Below are positions 1 through 11,348 of a stretch of DNA of 64,000 nt, piece after piece. Where the stretch lies: positions 1-64,000 of the forward strand of contig FWCC01000010.1 in NCBI GenBank assembly GCA_900169235.1, written 5' to 3'. The notes below the pieces were generated by a model that made no database searches, had not been told where the DNA came from, and saw only the letters and a list, made by a program, of their open reading frames with translations. The DNA is from Zarea fungicola (Eukaryota > Ascomycota > Sordariomycetes > Hypocreales > Cordycipitaceae). Each line of letters opens with the position of its first letter. Position 1 is the first letter of the stretch. The position numbers and the translations under genes were made by a program.

Positions 1-2510
1 TAACTATGGTGGTGTTCTTGGCATAAAAGCGTCAGGTTTTTTTGTCACCCACATGGTAGGCTAGCAGTAACTAGAGCCAAACTAACGGGTTCGAATTGAA
101 TAGCGCGAGAGGTAGGAACTGGAAGAGGAATATAGCGCATGATGCAATAAAGATCCCCGTTTAATCTGACAAATTAAGACAATGAAGGCGGGGGCGAATT
201 GAAGGGATTAAGGAAACTGTTCCATGGACGGCCGTGGACTAGCCAGTCAATGCCGTGTAAATGACTGTATCTTGACGCGGTCGAGAGTCATGATGTACCA
301 GTATCGCGTGGTTTGCCGTGGCGAGAGGTTCAAGATGCACACGCTAGTGGCTTGCACCACGCAGTAGACGGGGCATATCACGGCCGCCACGGGCAGAGAG
401 AGCGGAGACAGTCGAGAATAGCCAGATACCTAGAGAGCGAAATTAATCATAAGAGGAGGCTCATCAACTACTCAGAGCGATCGTGTGGTGGGGAGGCGTT
501 AGCTCTTATTAACTACTTGCAGGATCAAATAGTGTGTCAGTGTAGTAGTGCGACTGTGCGGGATGAGGCTGAGAGGCTGCAACAATACGGTGTCAGCCAA
601 GTTATCACTGAGTAATACGTGTGTGCTTTTTCACCGACGAAGAGCGAAATACTGGGTAAAGAAAAAGGCGGAGATTGGACGATGGACAGACGGATAGAAT
701 GTCTCGAGAAGGAAACAAAAAAAAAATAAGCAAGCAATTTAGTTCTGTGTAATTTTAAAATTAGCGACGCGCCTGTTAGAAATGAACGAGACGACGCGAA
801 AGTGATACCTGCCTACGTCTCCGTACTCCGTAGAAACTTGGGAATTGCTTGGCAAGTGCCGTTTGCATCGCGGGCGAGATGATTAGTGGTGCTTTGTCCT
901 GGGTTGCCGAAATGGAACAGGGACAAGGACAGGGACAAGGAGCCGTTGGTGTTGTTGGTGGTAATGTGAGATTATGATGCTTTGAATGGGGTAAAGCCGT
1001 GGAGGTGAAATGAGGATTGGACAATTATTTAATTATGTACATGCAGGTAATGGGTTTGGTACTGGACTCCCTCGGCCTCGGACAGACAGGCAGACAAACT
1101 CAACCGATGAGTCAGGAAGCGGAAGCCTCCACTAAGACCTGGAGCAGCGCCGCCATGGAGCCTGCAATGCCACCACCAAGCTACATTTGCTTTGGGTATT
1201 AGCGTAGCCGCACGCATCGATTCGGACGAGGCGTGGCTCATTGCGCTCGTCAGCGTCCACGTATTCATAGTGAATATATTCATACGTGTAGTTACTATGG
1301 GAAACTAAAGCAGGGAAGTCGAGAGAGGGAAGTAAAGCGCAGCAGCCAGGTAAGGCATCGTGAGCAGCTGTACGGAGTACGAGGTACGGAGAATACGGGT
1401 TTTTTCTAAATCATCTCATCAAAGCACAATGCTGGAGCCATGTTTCCGGGATATCCGTCCGACATTACGTTTTGCTGGGTTTCTGCTGGCAATGCTGGTA
1501 ATTGGATGTCCAGGTGCCAGGGTACCAGGTCGTGTCAAGGGGAATCCGGTTGCTTGGTGCTAGGGTGGTATGGTTTCCGGTCATGGAATCCCACTGTAAC
1601 TTAACCTTCGACGAAGTGGAATAGGAGGGTGCGCCATGGTGCCAGAGTTCCTCTTTTAGCGGCGCGTCCGCCAAAGCAGCCTGTAGAGCGTCGTAAAAAC
1701 ACCGCTAAAACAAAGACCCCTAACGCTAAAACCCGGGCTGCCTAGGAGTTGCTATCTGTGCCCCTCTTTGTTTTAATCTTGGCCGCCCCAACTTGGTCCC
1801 AACTTTACTCCGCTAATAAAAAGTCGCACACTAATAATAATCATATCCAGAGCCTCCGCACAGCGCGCGCGCCGCGACTCTCGTACCTTGTAGTCTCTCT
1901 TACTACCTTGCAGGTACGTAGCCTGTCTGTCTTGCCTCCTCCTCTCAGCCCGCGCCTCCTGAGCTTATTATTGTTCCGTGATTTTGTTTCCTCATCACTC
2001 ATCGTCTTTTTATTCCTCTTCCTTCTCCTCCTAGTTTATCCATCTCTTACTTTCTGGATATATCCTTTTTTTTTTGTGCCTCACAACCATCTTGCATCCG
2101 CTAAGCGTTTCTCCAGCAGGCCGTGCTTGTTACTCTAGCAAGTACCTACTTGCCTTCTAGGTACTCAAGCTGCAACCACCCACTACAGGTCACTCGTCAC
2201 TGCTGCAACCACACCGCAACGCCCGCACCGCCCGCATCATCCGCTCCCCCCGGCTACGACAACAACAACCGCCCGCTTCCCACCCTCCAACTAGCCGTTC
2301 GTCTCGCCATTCCACCTCACTTTGCTTTGTGGCCACTTGCGTTGTTGGATATCGCAGAAATTCCAAGACAAACAGGATCATCTCGCTTTGTTCGTTGCGT
2401 GTTGTCATGGAATCCCGCTAGATACGCCTTTCACAGTCGCTCCATTTCTGCTGCTGGTGCCTAGATCTTCTCCTCTTTCGCCTAGCAGCAACACTCACAA
2501 CTGGCCTGTC
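1..2510. other. intergenic region and upstream region of the serine-rich gene
   Basis: I see no supportable gene here. The short open frames on both strands lack family motifs and protein-like composition. The last 600 bases become strongly pyrimidine-rich on the + strand (about 1925-2065 and 2200-2300), as is common in fungal promoters and 5' leaders, so the transcript of the next gene probably begins in this part. Other contents are two copies of the motif TACGGAGTA or its complement (824 and 1371) and a short GGGACAAGGACA-type repeat near 919-941. Confidence 0.6.
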
Positions 2511-3869
2511 ATGGCTTCAACACCACGCCTTTCACTGGACAGCACTGGCCCATTCACAGGCCACTCCAAAATTCGTGGTCGCACACTTGTCAAGCCCATA
2601 CTGAAGAAACTCAACTCACATTCCACTTCCGATAGAGGCTCCTTCGATATTGACCCCGGCTGGGACGACTTGCCCTCACCCCTCACCTACGGCTCGGGAG
2701 ACTATGAGAACGCTTACAACGATAGCGCGCCTGCTCTCTCGCCCAACCTCTATGATGCCGCTGCGCCAAGTACAAACGGCGACGGCTTGCGAGGTCGAGA
2801 TGTGAGCTTTTCAACTTCAGTCTCGGGTGATTATCCTATGTGGCGCTCCAAGAGCAAGTACTCTCACATGCGCTCAACCAGCGGTACTTCCCACACATCA
2901 TCAATAGCTACAAACATCAGCGGCCGCAATGGACACTTTGTCCACCCCTTTCAGCAGACTCCTAGAACTGCCACGCCGCCTTTGTCCTACGCCAACTCGA
3001 TTGCTTCGCTTGACATCTCAGCCACAAACACTCGCGAGTACACCTCGACCATTAACGAACATGACGGTGCTGTATCGCCAACCACTTCCCATCCTCCCGT
3101 GCGCACCACTTCTCTCACACAGCTTGCCACTTCTTCCGCGGCTCCTCACAACACTGTCAACTCTCGCCTCCGCGGACCCTCGCTGGATGAGAACCACCGC
3201 TCCGCCAGTCTGTCCGATGGCACCACTACGCCAAGACCAATCCCCACAACCCGCTCCAACTCTGCCACAACCGCAATCTTGGTATCAGAGGAACCGTCCA
3301 CAGAGTCTTTGATGCCATCTGCAGGGCCCAAAAGCATGACACCAATCGTCACTTCAATGCCTTCTGCTGCAAGTGGCACTTCGCCATCACACCTCTCACC
3401 ACTGCGTAACTCGCTCGACATTAGCGGCTTCCGCCTACGATCTCGCAGTGAGGTTGATACCCGAACACACCACGAGCAAGTCCGTGAAGCCCGCCGCAAA
3501 TTCCAGGAAAAGGAAAAGGCAAAGGAAGAAAAGTATGCTCGCCAGCAGCTGCGACGCCGCGAGCGTGCCGAGCATAGTCGCGAGCGCGCCAAGATTCGCA
3601 AGCCTGCCGTCAGCTCGGCATCCGCCAAGTCTGCAGTGAGCAGCGCTTATGCTCAGAGCCAGGGTACAGACGAACAGGACGAACAAGAAAAGCTTGGTTT
3701 ATACACAGACCCCTACGATGACGCTGCCGCAGGACAGCCGCTCAGAGCCGATGAAGTCGAGTTTCAGCGACCGCAACGCCGCAAAACGGCCAAGCACAAG
3801 ACAAATGGTGTCTGGACTGCGTTCATGCTTTGGTTCAGAACCAGGCTGCTCAGAATGGGCAGACATTAG
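2511..3869 (+). CDS. serine/threonine-rich conserved fungal protein of unknown function
   Basis: This is a single-exon frame of 452 residues. I chose the ATG beginning MASTPRLSLDS because the open frame upstream of it looks like translated leader. I recall similar N-termini (GHSKIRGRTLVKPILKKL-like) in other Sordariomycete hypothetical proteins but know no function. Residues 1-300 are low complexity, rich in Ser, Thr and Pro, and probably disordered. There follows a highly charged helix with many Arg, Lys and Glu (around REARRKFQEKEKAKEEKY and RRRERAEHSRERAK), probably a coiled coil. The last 25 residues are basic and aromatic (WTAFMLWFRTRLLRMGRH), which could be an amphipathic membrane or partner-binding helix. 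No enzyme motif is visible. It could be a cytoskeletal or cell-cortex adaptor, but this is speculation. Confidence 0.75.
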   Translation: MASTPRLSLDSTGPFTGHSKIRGRTLVKPILKKLNSHSTSDRGSFDIDPGWDDLPSPLTYGSGDYENAYNDSAPALSPNLYDAAAPSTNGDGLRGRDVSFSTSVSGDYPMWRSKSKYSHMRSTSGTSHTSSIATNISGRNGHFVHPFQQTPRTATPPLSYANSIASLDISATNTREYTSTINEHDGAVSPTTSHPPVRTTSLTQLATSSAAPHNTVNSRLRGPSLDENHRSASLSDGTTTPRPIPTTRSNSATTAILVSEEPSTESLMPSAGPKSMTPIVTSMPSAASGTSPSHLSPLRNSLDISGFRLRSRSEVDTRTHHEQVREARRKFQEKEKAKEEKYARQQLRRRERAEHSRERAKIRKPAVSSASAKSAVSSAYAQSQGTDEQDEQEKLGLYTDPYDDAAAGQPLRADEVEFQRPQRRKTAKHKTNGVWTAFMLWFRTRLLRMGRH

Positions 3870-4542
3870 GAGACCCCCTTTGCGAGACGCTCGGTTCCCT
3901 ACTACCGCCACCATGCCTGACATTGCTCCTACTCACTACACCCTACTCTTCACTCCACCTCAACCACGACCTCATTTTCACCAATACACATCCATCATAG
4001 ACTGACAGAATGGGACAAGCAAACCCCATATCCGACGTATCCGCTCCACTTCCTCTGATCACACGACAGAATATTGGCAGGGCACCAGTTTGTCCCTGTC
4101 CGTGGTCCTACTCAAACAACGACAATGCGTTTCTGTTTCGACATGGCTTTTTTTTTTTTTTTTACAAATGCATTCTGGTTTATATTAGCGTTGCGATTTT
4201 TCTGTCCTTGCTCTTCTCTTTTTGAAACGGCCTTGTTTTCTTTTTCTCCCACTCGCTTGCACGGCGTTGATGAAGGATATGTCCAGCATTTGCTTTTTTT
4301 TGGGGGTTGGCTTGCCTTGTTTGCAAGCTTTGCTATTTTTGGCCTTTTTTTGGTGATGGGTTTGACGTTGTCTGCGGAGGAACAGATTAGGCATACACGA
4401 GGTACAGCATTATGGGTTTTAGGACTTCAAGCAAAAGATGCAATACACAATCAAGACCGGGAAATTATCCCTTGACTAAAGCACATTTCCACCACATCTA
4501 CTATTGGTAACTTGTCTCTCTATGGGTTGGTCTATAATGCAC
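3870..4542. other. convergent intergenic region (3' ends)
   Basis: This lies between the ends of a + strand gene and a - strand gene, so it should hold both 3' untranslated regions. It has a long T tract (about 4147-4163) and several T-rich patches. The open frame across these tracts is phenylalanine-rich only because of the T runs, so I do not call it a gene. Confidence 0.6.
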
Positions 4543-5454
4543 TTAAATCTTTGGTCGTACATCCAAGGTCGACCACCATGGGTATCCAAACGGTCGCTGG
4601 TTCTCAATTGTACCTGTAAACTTGGGAGGACGCTTTTCCAGAAAGCTCCTGACACCCTCGGCTGAGTCCGTGTCTAGGCACGTTAAGCTGTAAAACAGCT
4701 TACTCTCGAGCAGATGTGCTTCCTCGGGCGATTTAGGGCCACGGTACACCATCTCCTTCATGACCTGCGTCGACACGACACTCGTGTTTCTCGCCATGTC
4801 CTCGGCAATCTTGAGCGCCGTGGGCAGCACGGCCTCGGGCTCAACGACTTCGCTGAAGAGGTCGGCAAAGAGGCGATGCGTGGCTGGGTACACGGCGCCG
4901 GTGCTGACGAGGTGCATGGCCTTGCTGGTGCCAATAAGGCGCGGGAGAAAGAAGCTGCTGCATGCCTCCATGCAGAAGCCGCGCTGCGCAAAGACGAAGC
5001 CGCACTTGGCCTTGGTAGAGGCTACGCGCACCGTCGCGGGCAGTGTCATTGTCATACCGATGCCGACGGCAGCACCGTTTATGGCTGCGACGATTGGCTT
5101 GTGGCACCGGTGCATGGCGAGCGAGACGGTGCCGCCCGAGTCGCGGTAGAGGTTTGGGTCCTCGATGCGCTCGGCCGAGACGTTGAAGTCCATGCCGGCG
5201 CAGAAGAACTTGTTGGTGGCGTCGGCGGAGGTTAGTACAATGGCACGGACACGCGGGTCAGCGGAGAGTAGGTCATAGGCCGTTACGAGGGACTTGCCCA
5301 TGCTGTCCGTATAGGCATGGCGCGAGGAAGGGCGGTTGAGGCGGATGATGATGACGGGCGTGACAGTTGGCGAGGATTCAGGGTGATGGGAGAGTTTAAT
5401 GTCTGGCAAGGCCAGTGTGTTGTAGCTGTCTGGGAATGATTCTGTCATTTTCAC
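4543..5454 (-). CDS. enoyl-CoA hydratase/isomerase family protein (crotonase fold)
   Basis: A complete, intronless 303-residue protein. The crotonase core is clear: an N-terminal beta-strand with a conserved LNRP turn (39-42), the first oxyanion-hole segment FFCAGMDF (83-90), and the second, NGAAVGIGMT (126-135). E163 in GFCMEACSSFF sits where delta3,delta2-enoyl-CoA isomerases and related fungal crotonases carry a catalytic acid. Family members act on acyl-CoA thioesters in fatty-acid or amino-acid breakdown; the exact substrate cannot be read from the sequence. The C-terminus is PKI, not a canonical SKL-type peroxisomal signal, and no clear mitochondrial presequence is seen, so location is open. 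ATGs at codons 1 and 3 are both possible starts. It is divergent from the Clr5 gene, about 0.5 kb away. Confidence 0.9.
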   Translation of the reverse strand: MKMTESFPDSYNTLALPDIKLSHHPESSPTVTPVIIIRLNRPSSRHAYTDSMGKSLVTAYDLLSADPRVRAIVLTSADATNKFFCAGMDFNVSAERIEDPNLYRDSGGTVSLAMHRCHKPIVAAINGAAVGIGMTMTLPATVRVASTKAKCGFVFAQRGFCMEACSSFFLPRLIGTSKAMHLVSTGAVYPATHRLFADLFSEVVEPEAVLPTALKIAEDMARNTSVVSTQVMKEMVYRGPKSPEEAHLLESKLFYSLTCLDTDSAEGVRSFLEKRPPKFTGTIENQRPFGYPWWSTLDVRPKI

Positions 5455-5958
5455 GGTGTTATGGTGTAGATATTGTAACTTTGTGCAGAGAGGATGTGTT
5501 TTGTTTTATTTGATATCGTTTCCGTTTGAGAGGGCTCGGACCGGGCGCTGTAATAAGCTGCCACGATAGCCGGCACTACCGAGGTCCGGCACAAGCCATG
5601 AGAGGAACATTGAACAAGGAAGATGCGCATTAAGAGCGCCAAAAACCTGGATAAACTCAGTATCAAGCAAGGCTTTATGCATACATTTGCAATTGTGACC
5701 GAAACTGCCCTCGGAATTAATTGTTTGCTCATGTTGACGATGAGGCGCGTCGTCGTACAGGAAGTAGTCAGGGAATAAGCATACAGTGTTTATATACGGT
5801 ATGCAGAAGCTATTAGCACAGTACGGGGCATCGCAAACGGGGCCTAGCAAAACTTGACCCCATAATGAGACTGCTCCAATTATCTAAAGCTTGTCATCAT
5901 CAATCGCAAGAGTCATCAATCCAACAAAGAGCGGTGGCAATGATCTTGACTCTAGATC
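5455..5958. promoter_or_regulatory. divergent intergenic region between crotonase and Clr5 genes
   Basis: About 500 bases separate the two start codons, so both promoters must lie here or overlap. I see no clear TATA box or named factor site. Open frames inside it have no family resemblance. Confidence 0.5.
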
Positions 5959-8417
5959 ATGGTCTATGACTGGGACTCCCACCAAGAAACATGTTATCAT
6001 CTGTATATCCAAGAGGGCCGGTCCCTCGAGGACATTATGGACCACTTGAAATCCGTCCACCAATTTAGCCCTAGGTGAGTGACTCACACAGCCGACATTC
6101 ACGCGTCAGCCCAAGAGGGGGGGAGGGGAGGAAATGCAACGGCATTTTCTTGGGGAGGTTCTTCATGAATCATGATTTCTGGGATCTTTTGTATTGTTTC
6201 CCATGCTTGAATAGGCAAAGGGGCGCTTGTTGTATTTCCACTTCTGAACATATCTCTTCCGCCATCTCCTGTAGCAAAATTCCTCGTTGCCTTTTTACCC
6301 AGGCACTCTTCATTACATGATCTTACCTACGCTTCCCTGCTCACTCATTTTCACTTGACTTACACGGACGGGGCTACTTGGGGCGGGAGGGAAACAAACA
6401 CGAGCAAATATTCATTTCTTCATCTTGAGTGCTTTGAATGCTCTGTGGTCCCTTTCACTTCGAAGACGCTCCCTTCTTCTGTAGCAAACGCGCCTTTCAG
6501 ACTCAGTTTCGCCGCTGGAATTTCCCATCTAAGCAACGGCCCGCACATAAGAATGACCGTCTAGTCGCCCGTATCAAAGAACTGTGGGAGAAGAATCTGT
6601 CGCAGCGGGAAATGCTCCGGGCTCTCAACGACGAGGATGGCTTTGACATAAAGCCGCGAGAACTCATTCGCGTACGCACCAAGAACCGGTGGCTTCTGCG
6701 TTTGCCCAACGCGAATACAGATGGCGGCAGCCTCTTATCACTAGACGTGACGAATGACGACGATGACGATAATGGGCATGACAGTAATACTGATGACGGC
6801 AACGATGGCGGCAGTGGTATATTACTTGGAAACAATTTAGCAGCAGCCTCGACTAGCAACAGTGACTTGAACATGCAGGAAAGCGATGGCGGAAGTGGTA
6901 CGCCAGTGCTACCCGCAGGTGGGAGACGATCGCGGCGTCGGGGACGACAGAGTGGGCAGGATCTACATTCAACTGTTGTAGCGGGCAGCAATCGTTTTCC
7001 CTCGGAAATGACTATTGACGAAGCCCGTGAGATTCTCAGCCTTGACACGGCAACCTACCGTACACTACGGGTCAACTTTCAGCAAATATGCCAAGAAGAC
7101 TGTGTGTCGCGCAAGACGGAAGCTGGGCCAGAGCGCTGGGCCGCAGTAAAACATCGACTCGTAGGCAGCTCAACGGCACTGCAGCGGATGCTCTGGGCCG
7201 GCGGCCCTATGGCTGGTAGCACTGCTAGCAACAAGAGTAGCAATAGCTCCTTTGACCAACGGCAACTCGCCCTCGACGTAATTTGCACCGACGTAACGAA
7301 GCGGCTACGAACAATGGAGACGCGCATGACGCTCGGTGAAGCCAAGGCTAAGCTAGGCGTCAACCCCGGCGAATCGCGCGACATGCGAGCCGCGCTGCAC
7401 GCAATTCTTGCAGAGGCGCAGGTCTTTAGCAAGTCGGACATGACGACCGAGCAGTGGGAGACCCTGAAGCGGCAGTGGGGGCAGCGGTCGCCTCCCGTGG
7501 GAGCAATATTGGGGGATGGCCGCGGAAGCGATGATTTCGGGGACAAAATACGCGCGCTAGAGGCTGTTGCAAGTGATGTAATGAAGAGAATTAGGGACAA
7601 GCGCAACCGAGGAGGGGCGAAGAAGTCAAAGCAGAGTCTGTTCGGTGAAGGCCAGCAGCCGCAAGGAATGCAGTCGATGAATACCACAGCACAAAGCTCG
7701 CCGGCCACGACACACGATCAGTTGGACTTGTCTGAAAGTTTAGCAGGGAGTTTCGAGGACGTTTCTGAGGTACCACAGATGACTTTCAACAGCCACGGGG
7801 ACGATGCAATGCAAATATCTATGAATCTGTCGCAGGGGTCGTCAATAACACCGGACTCTTCGCAGCATTCAAGTCATGGCGGTGTTTTAGGAACCATCTC
7901 GACTGCCATGCAGCTTGATTCTTCAGATATTGGTTCTGTGCTGCTTCTTGGACCTGGTGGCCAAGCACAGTTTATGAGCCACCACCAGCAGACCTATTTC
8001 AGTCAGCCGACAGTCGTTCCGAGTTCATCATCGCAGGTGTATCAACAGCCACCGGCCTCTTCGCATCGTCATCATCATCAGCAACCCCTGTCAACCACCG
8101 CCAGCGGTCCTGCTCGCGGGGCCCTGGCGTGTGCCATCTACCTCCGGCTACATCCGGCGTCGACTTTTGACACGAACACGGGCCTATGGGTTGCGACACT
8201 CGAATCACAATCCGTCCAGGAGTTACGCGAGGCCGCCGTGGCTCGGTTTCCCGGCGCCGTATGCGTTCGCATCGAGGGCATCATCAAGGATAGTAGCGGA
8301 GGTGAGCTGCCGCTGCAGATTGAGCAGGAACAGGAACTGGCAGCATACCTAGCTCATATTCAAGACGGCTCACCGACATTCAATGTACAGTTAATGTGGA
8401 GGGGGCGTGGGACGTAG
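5959..8417 (+). CDS. Clr5-domain protein (two exons)
   Basis: Exons 5959-6074 and 6485-8417 give 682 residues. The large second exon alone begins mid-domain. The missing half is in a short upstream exon that starts at the first ATG after an in-frame stop, reads MVYDWDSHQETCYHLYIQEG and so on, and ends at a GTGAGT donor. Joined at the acceptor TCTGTAG, residues about 3-54 form a full Clr5 domain: W..H...C..LYI.EGRSLEDIM..., then KRAFQTQFRRWNFPSKQ. Clr5 domains are small helical domains at the N-terminus of many fungal proteins, named after a fission-yeast silencing factor; a nuclear or DNA-related role is inferred only. The middle is acidic and low complexity (D/N runs, a basic RRSRRRGR patch, Q/H-rich stretch). 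The final 100 residues look folded but I do not recognise them. The intron is long (410 nt), and an intermediate exon cannot be excluded. Confidence 0.85.
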
Positions 8418-9077
8418 GTACCGGTTGTGCGACCTTTTTGGTCTCTTCCTTTCTTTGGTCTTCTCCATAATTGGAATGGAGAAGCTTGGGATACAGCGGG
8501 ATTGCTCCTCCATGGGCCTCTTTTGGATATACATAAGTAAAACCTTGTTACTAGGATTGCGTGTGGACACCACAAGTAGGTACTGTGGCACAGCGCCTTC
8601 TCTTATACGATAATGCAACTGATGACGTTATCCTGGTTTCTTATCAGGCCGTGAACCGCTATCACAAGACTTGTAGTACTATTTTCAATCTATAACTAGG
8701 TACTTCCCCATGTTCTGCTGGTGTTAGTGCCAAGTGGCATGGGCGGTGGTGGAACGCCGCTCGCAGCGCTTTTTTGAAGTTTACTGGTGGACGATGGATG
8801 GCGGCGGCTCGCTAGCATCTCCACACTCCACTTGCCAACCAGGAGCTAGCTTTGCCCAAGGTTTCGAACCAAAAAAAAAAAGTCCCTTTCATCCGTGTTG
8901 CCATCTCGAATTGTTTTAGCCGGACAACGTAATATCACATCGGCAATCATCGAGTTCATCGAGGGCCATAAAACACTGCTGGGGGACACCCCTTTTGCTC
9001 GCTGAGCTATCGATTCCTCCTTGTCGATCTCGATAACGACAAACGCCTGCCTCCCCGTATCGTTTCCTTCTCACACA
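8418..9077. other. intergenic: 3' region of the Clr5 gene and promoter of the D-lactate dehydrogenase gene
   Basis: No gene is seen. It contains an A run near 8871-8881. The last 70 bases are pyrimidine-rich with a CACAATG start context at the next gene. Confidence 0.5.
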
Positions 9078-11141
9078 ATGACGCATCTGCGCAACGGTGT
9101 CTCGGCCCTGCGAGGTGCCCGCCAGCAATTGCAATCACAGTCCAGCATCGCCATGGCGCCGGCGACCGCACGATGGTACAGCATGCAGATTGAGCCGGAG
9201 CATCCCAAGCCCCCGAGGCAGGGCAACTCGGCCAAGCTGGGCCGCTCGTTCCAGGGCCAGGTCATGGGGAGCATCGGCGCGCGTCTGCGCAGAGAGCGCG
9301 AGCAGCGTGCGCAGTACGAGCATTGGCGTGATATCACTGATCCTGGTAGAAACTGGATGATTACATTCTGTAACGACACCGTCTAAACCTATCCTTCCCC
9401 TCTCTCCCTGACTCTCCGTGTCGACGGCAAACTAACCGTTTCCTTCTTCTCTGCATTAGTCTTCCTCTCTAGCATAGGCGTCGCATACTGGCTGGGTACA
9501 TACTGGCCACGTGAGCCCGAACCCTCGTCGACGCTCCCACTACCAAAGTCCAAGGTTCCCCGTCACAACACCAAGCTCGAGAACATGCAGGCCGCCTGGG
9601 CGGACTTTGTGCGCATACTTGGTAAGGAAAATGTCAGCACGCTTGAGACGGACCTCGAGGATCACTCCACGTCCAGCTGGTCCTCGCATCGGCCCAAGCC
9701 CGATGAGCAGCCCTTTTGTGTCGTCTTCCCTAGCTCCACCGAAGAGGTGGCCGAGGTTATGAAGATTTGCCACCTGCGTCGCATCCCCGTCGTCGGGTAC
9801 AGCGGGGGCACCAGCCTTGAGGGCCACTTCACCCCCACGCGGAAGGGCATCTCGATTGATTTCGGCCGCATGAATAAGATTGTCAGGCTGCACAAGGAGG
9901 ATTTGGATGTTGTCGTGCAGCCGGCCGTCGGGTGGGAGCTGCTGAATGAGGAGTTGGCAAAGGATGACCTCTTTTTCCCGCCGGATCCTGGTCCTGGTGC
10001 CATGATTGGTGGCATGGTGGGCACAGGGTGCAGCGGCACGAATGCGTACCGGTATGGTACGATGCGCGAGTGGGTGCTGAGCCTGACGGTCGTGCTGGCC
10101 GATGGCACCATCATCAAGACACGCCAGCGGCCACGCAAGAGTTCCGCCGGCTACGATCTGACCAAGCTCTTCATTGGCTCCGAGGGTACCCTGGGCCTCG
10201 TCACTGAGGCCACGCTCAAAGTGACGGTGAAGCCCGAGTCGACAAGTGTTGCCGTCTGCACTTTCCCTTCCATTGCCTCCGCGGCAGACTGCGTCGGTAA
10301 AGTAGTCAGCAAGGGCTTGCCTATTGCCGCCATTGAGATTCTCGACGACAATCAGATGCAATTTATTAATGAGTCCGGTGTGACATCGCGCCAGTGGCGG
10401 GAGGAACCTACCCTCTTCTTCAAGTTCGCCGGCAGCCCAGCGGGAGTCAAGGAGCAAGTGGCGGATGTGAAGGCGCTCGCGCGCCAAGCGGGCTCCAAGT
10501 CCTTTGAGTTTGCACGCAACCAGCAGGAGCAAGATGAACTGTGGAGCGCACGTAAGGATGCGCTCTGGAGCACCATGGCGGCCATGAATCCCGGGGATCG
10601 TGTTTGGACTGGGGACGTAGCTGTGCCGATGAGCCGTCTGCCGGAGATCATTGAACAGACCAAGGAAGACATTCGCAAGAGTGGCATCAGGGGCTCCATT
10701 GTTGGCCACGTTGGCGACGGCAACTTTCACTGTGAGCTCTTTGCGTCCTACAAAATGAGCGGGAATACGAACGAGGGGAGGGTTAAGCTAATCATTTCTA
10801 GCAATCCTTGTTTACAGCGACGCCCAGCGCACGAAGGCAGAGGCCATTGTCCACCGTATGGTGAAGCGCGCTGTGGAGATGGAGGGTACCGTAACGGTAA
10901 GAAACTAGAATAATTTCGGACATGAAAGCGATGGAGAAGTCGAAAAGCTAACTTTACATCCAAGGGCGAGCATGGTGTTGGCTTGGTCAAACGAGACTAC
11001 CTCCCGCATGAGCTAGGGGTGACGACCGTGGACACAATGCGCCAAATTAAAAAGGCACTTGATCCGCTATGCCTGCTAAATACCGACAAGGTCATTCGCA
11101 TGCAAAAAGCTGACAAGGGTGACGAAGTAGAGGATTGGTAA
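9078..11141 (+). CDS. DLD1: D-lactate dehydrogenase (cytochrome), mitochondrial
   Basis: Four exons (9078-9369, 9460-10731, 10802-10896, 10965-11141) give 611 residues. The three introns (90, 70, 68 nt) have GTAACG, GTGAGC and GTAAGA donors and CTAAC or CTAAT-like branch sites. The enzyme oxidises D-lactate to pyruvate with FAD and passes electrons to cytochrome c. The N-terminus is basic and mitochondrial-like. A single membrane span follows at about 96-113 (FFFLSSIGVAYWLGTYW), created by joining exons 1 and 2, which fits an inner-membrane anchor facing the intermembrane space. The FAD-binding PCMH-type domain has SGGTSLEGH (212-220), PDPGPGAMIGG and GTGCSGTNAYRYG. The C-terminal FAD-oxidase domain has HVGDGNFH (514-521) and GEHGVGLVKRDY (from 554). 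All expected family blocks are present and in order. Confidence 0.95.
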
Positions 11142-11348
11142 AATACGGAGGAAGTTCTTGTTTGTAGGAACAGAAAGAGTGAAGTTTCAAGAGGCGTAGG
11201 ATGTCATCGTGGATGTGTATTATTAACCATATTTTGTTCAACGGTGACAATCTCTCTCTCTCTATTTTTTTTTTTTTAAAAAAAAACCCCTATCTTCCCA
11301 AGTTAGCCTCCCGTGTTCAATACTCTGCCACCTCCAGACAAAGCCTGA

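Noticed and set aside
1..120. tRNA-like GGTTCGAA near 85-95
   Set aside because: No acceptor, D or anticodon stem can be folded around it.
2322..2510. Upstream in-frame extension of the serine-rich gene
   Set aside because: The extra codons look like translated leader (cysteine- and leucine-rich, no conserved pattern), so the start at 2511 is preferred.
4074..4475. Phenylalanine-rich 133-codon frame
   Set aside because: It is made by T runs in a convergent 3' region and no family is seen.
9540..10730. 396-codon reverse-strand open frame opposite the D-lactate dehydrogenase gene
   Set aside because: It is a shadow of the GC-rich third-position pattern of DLD1. It has no family motif and the + strand gene is certain.
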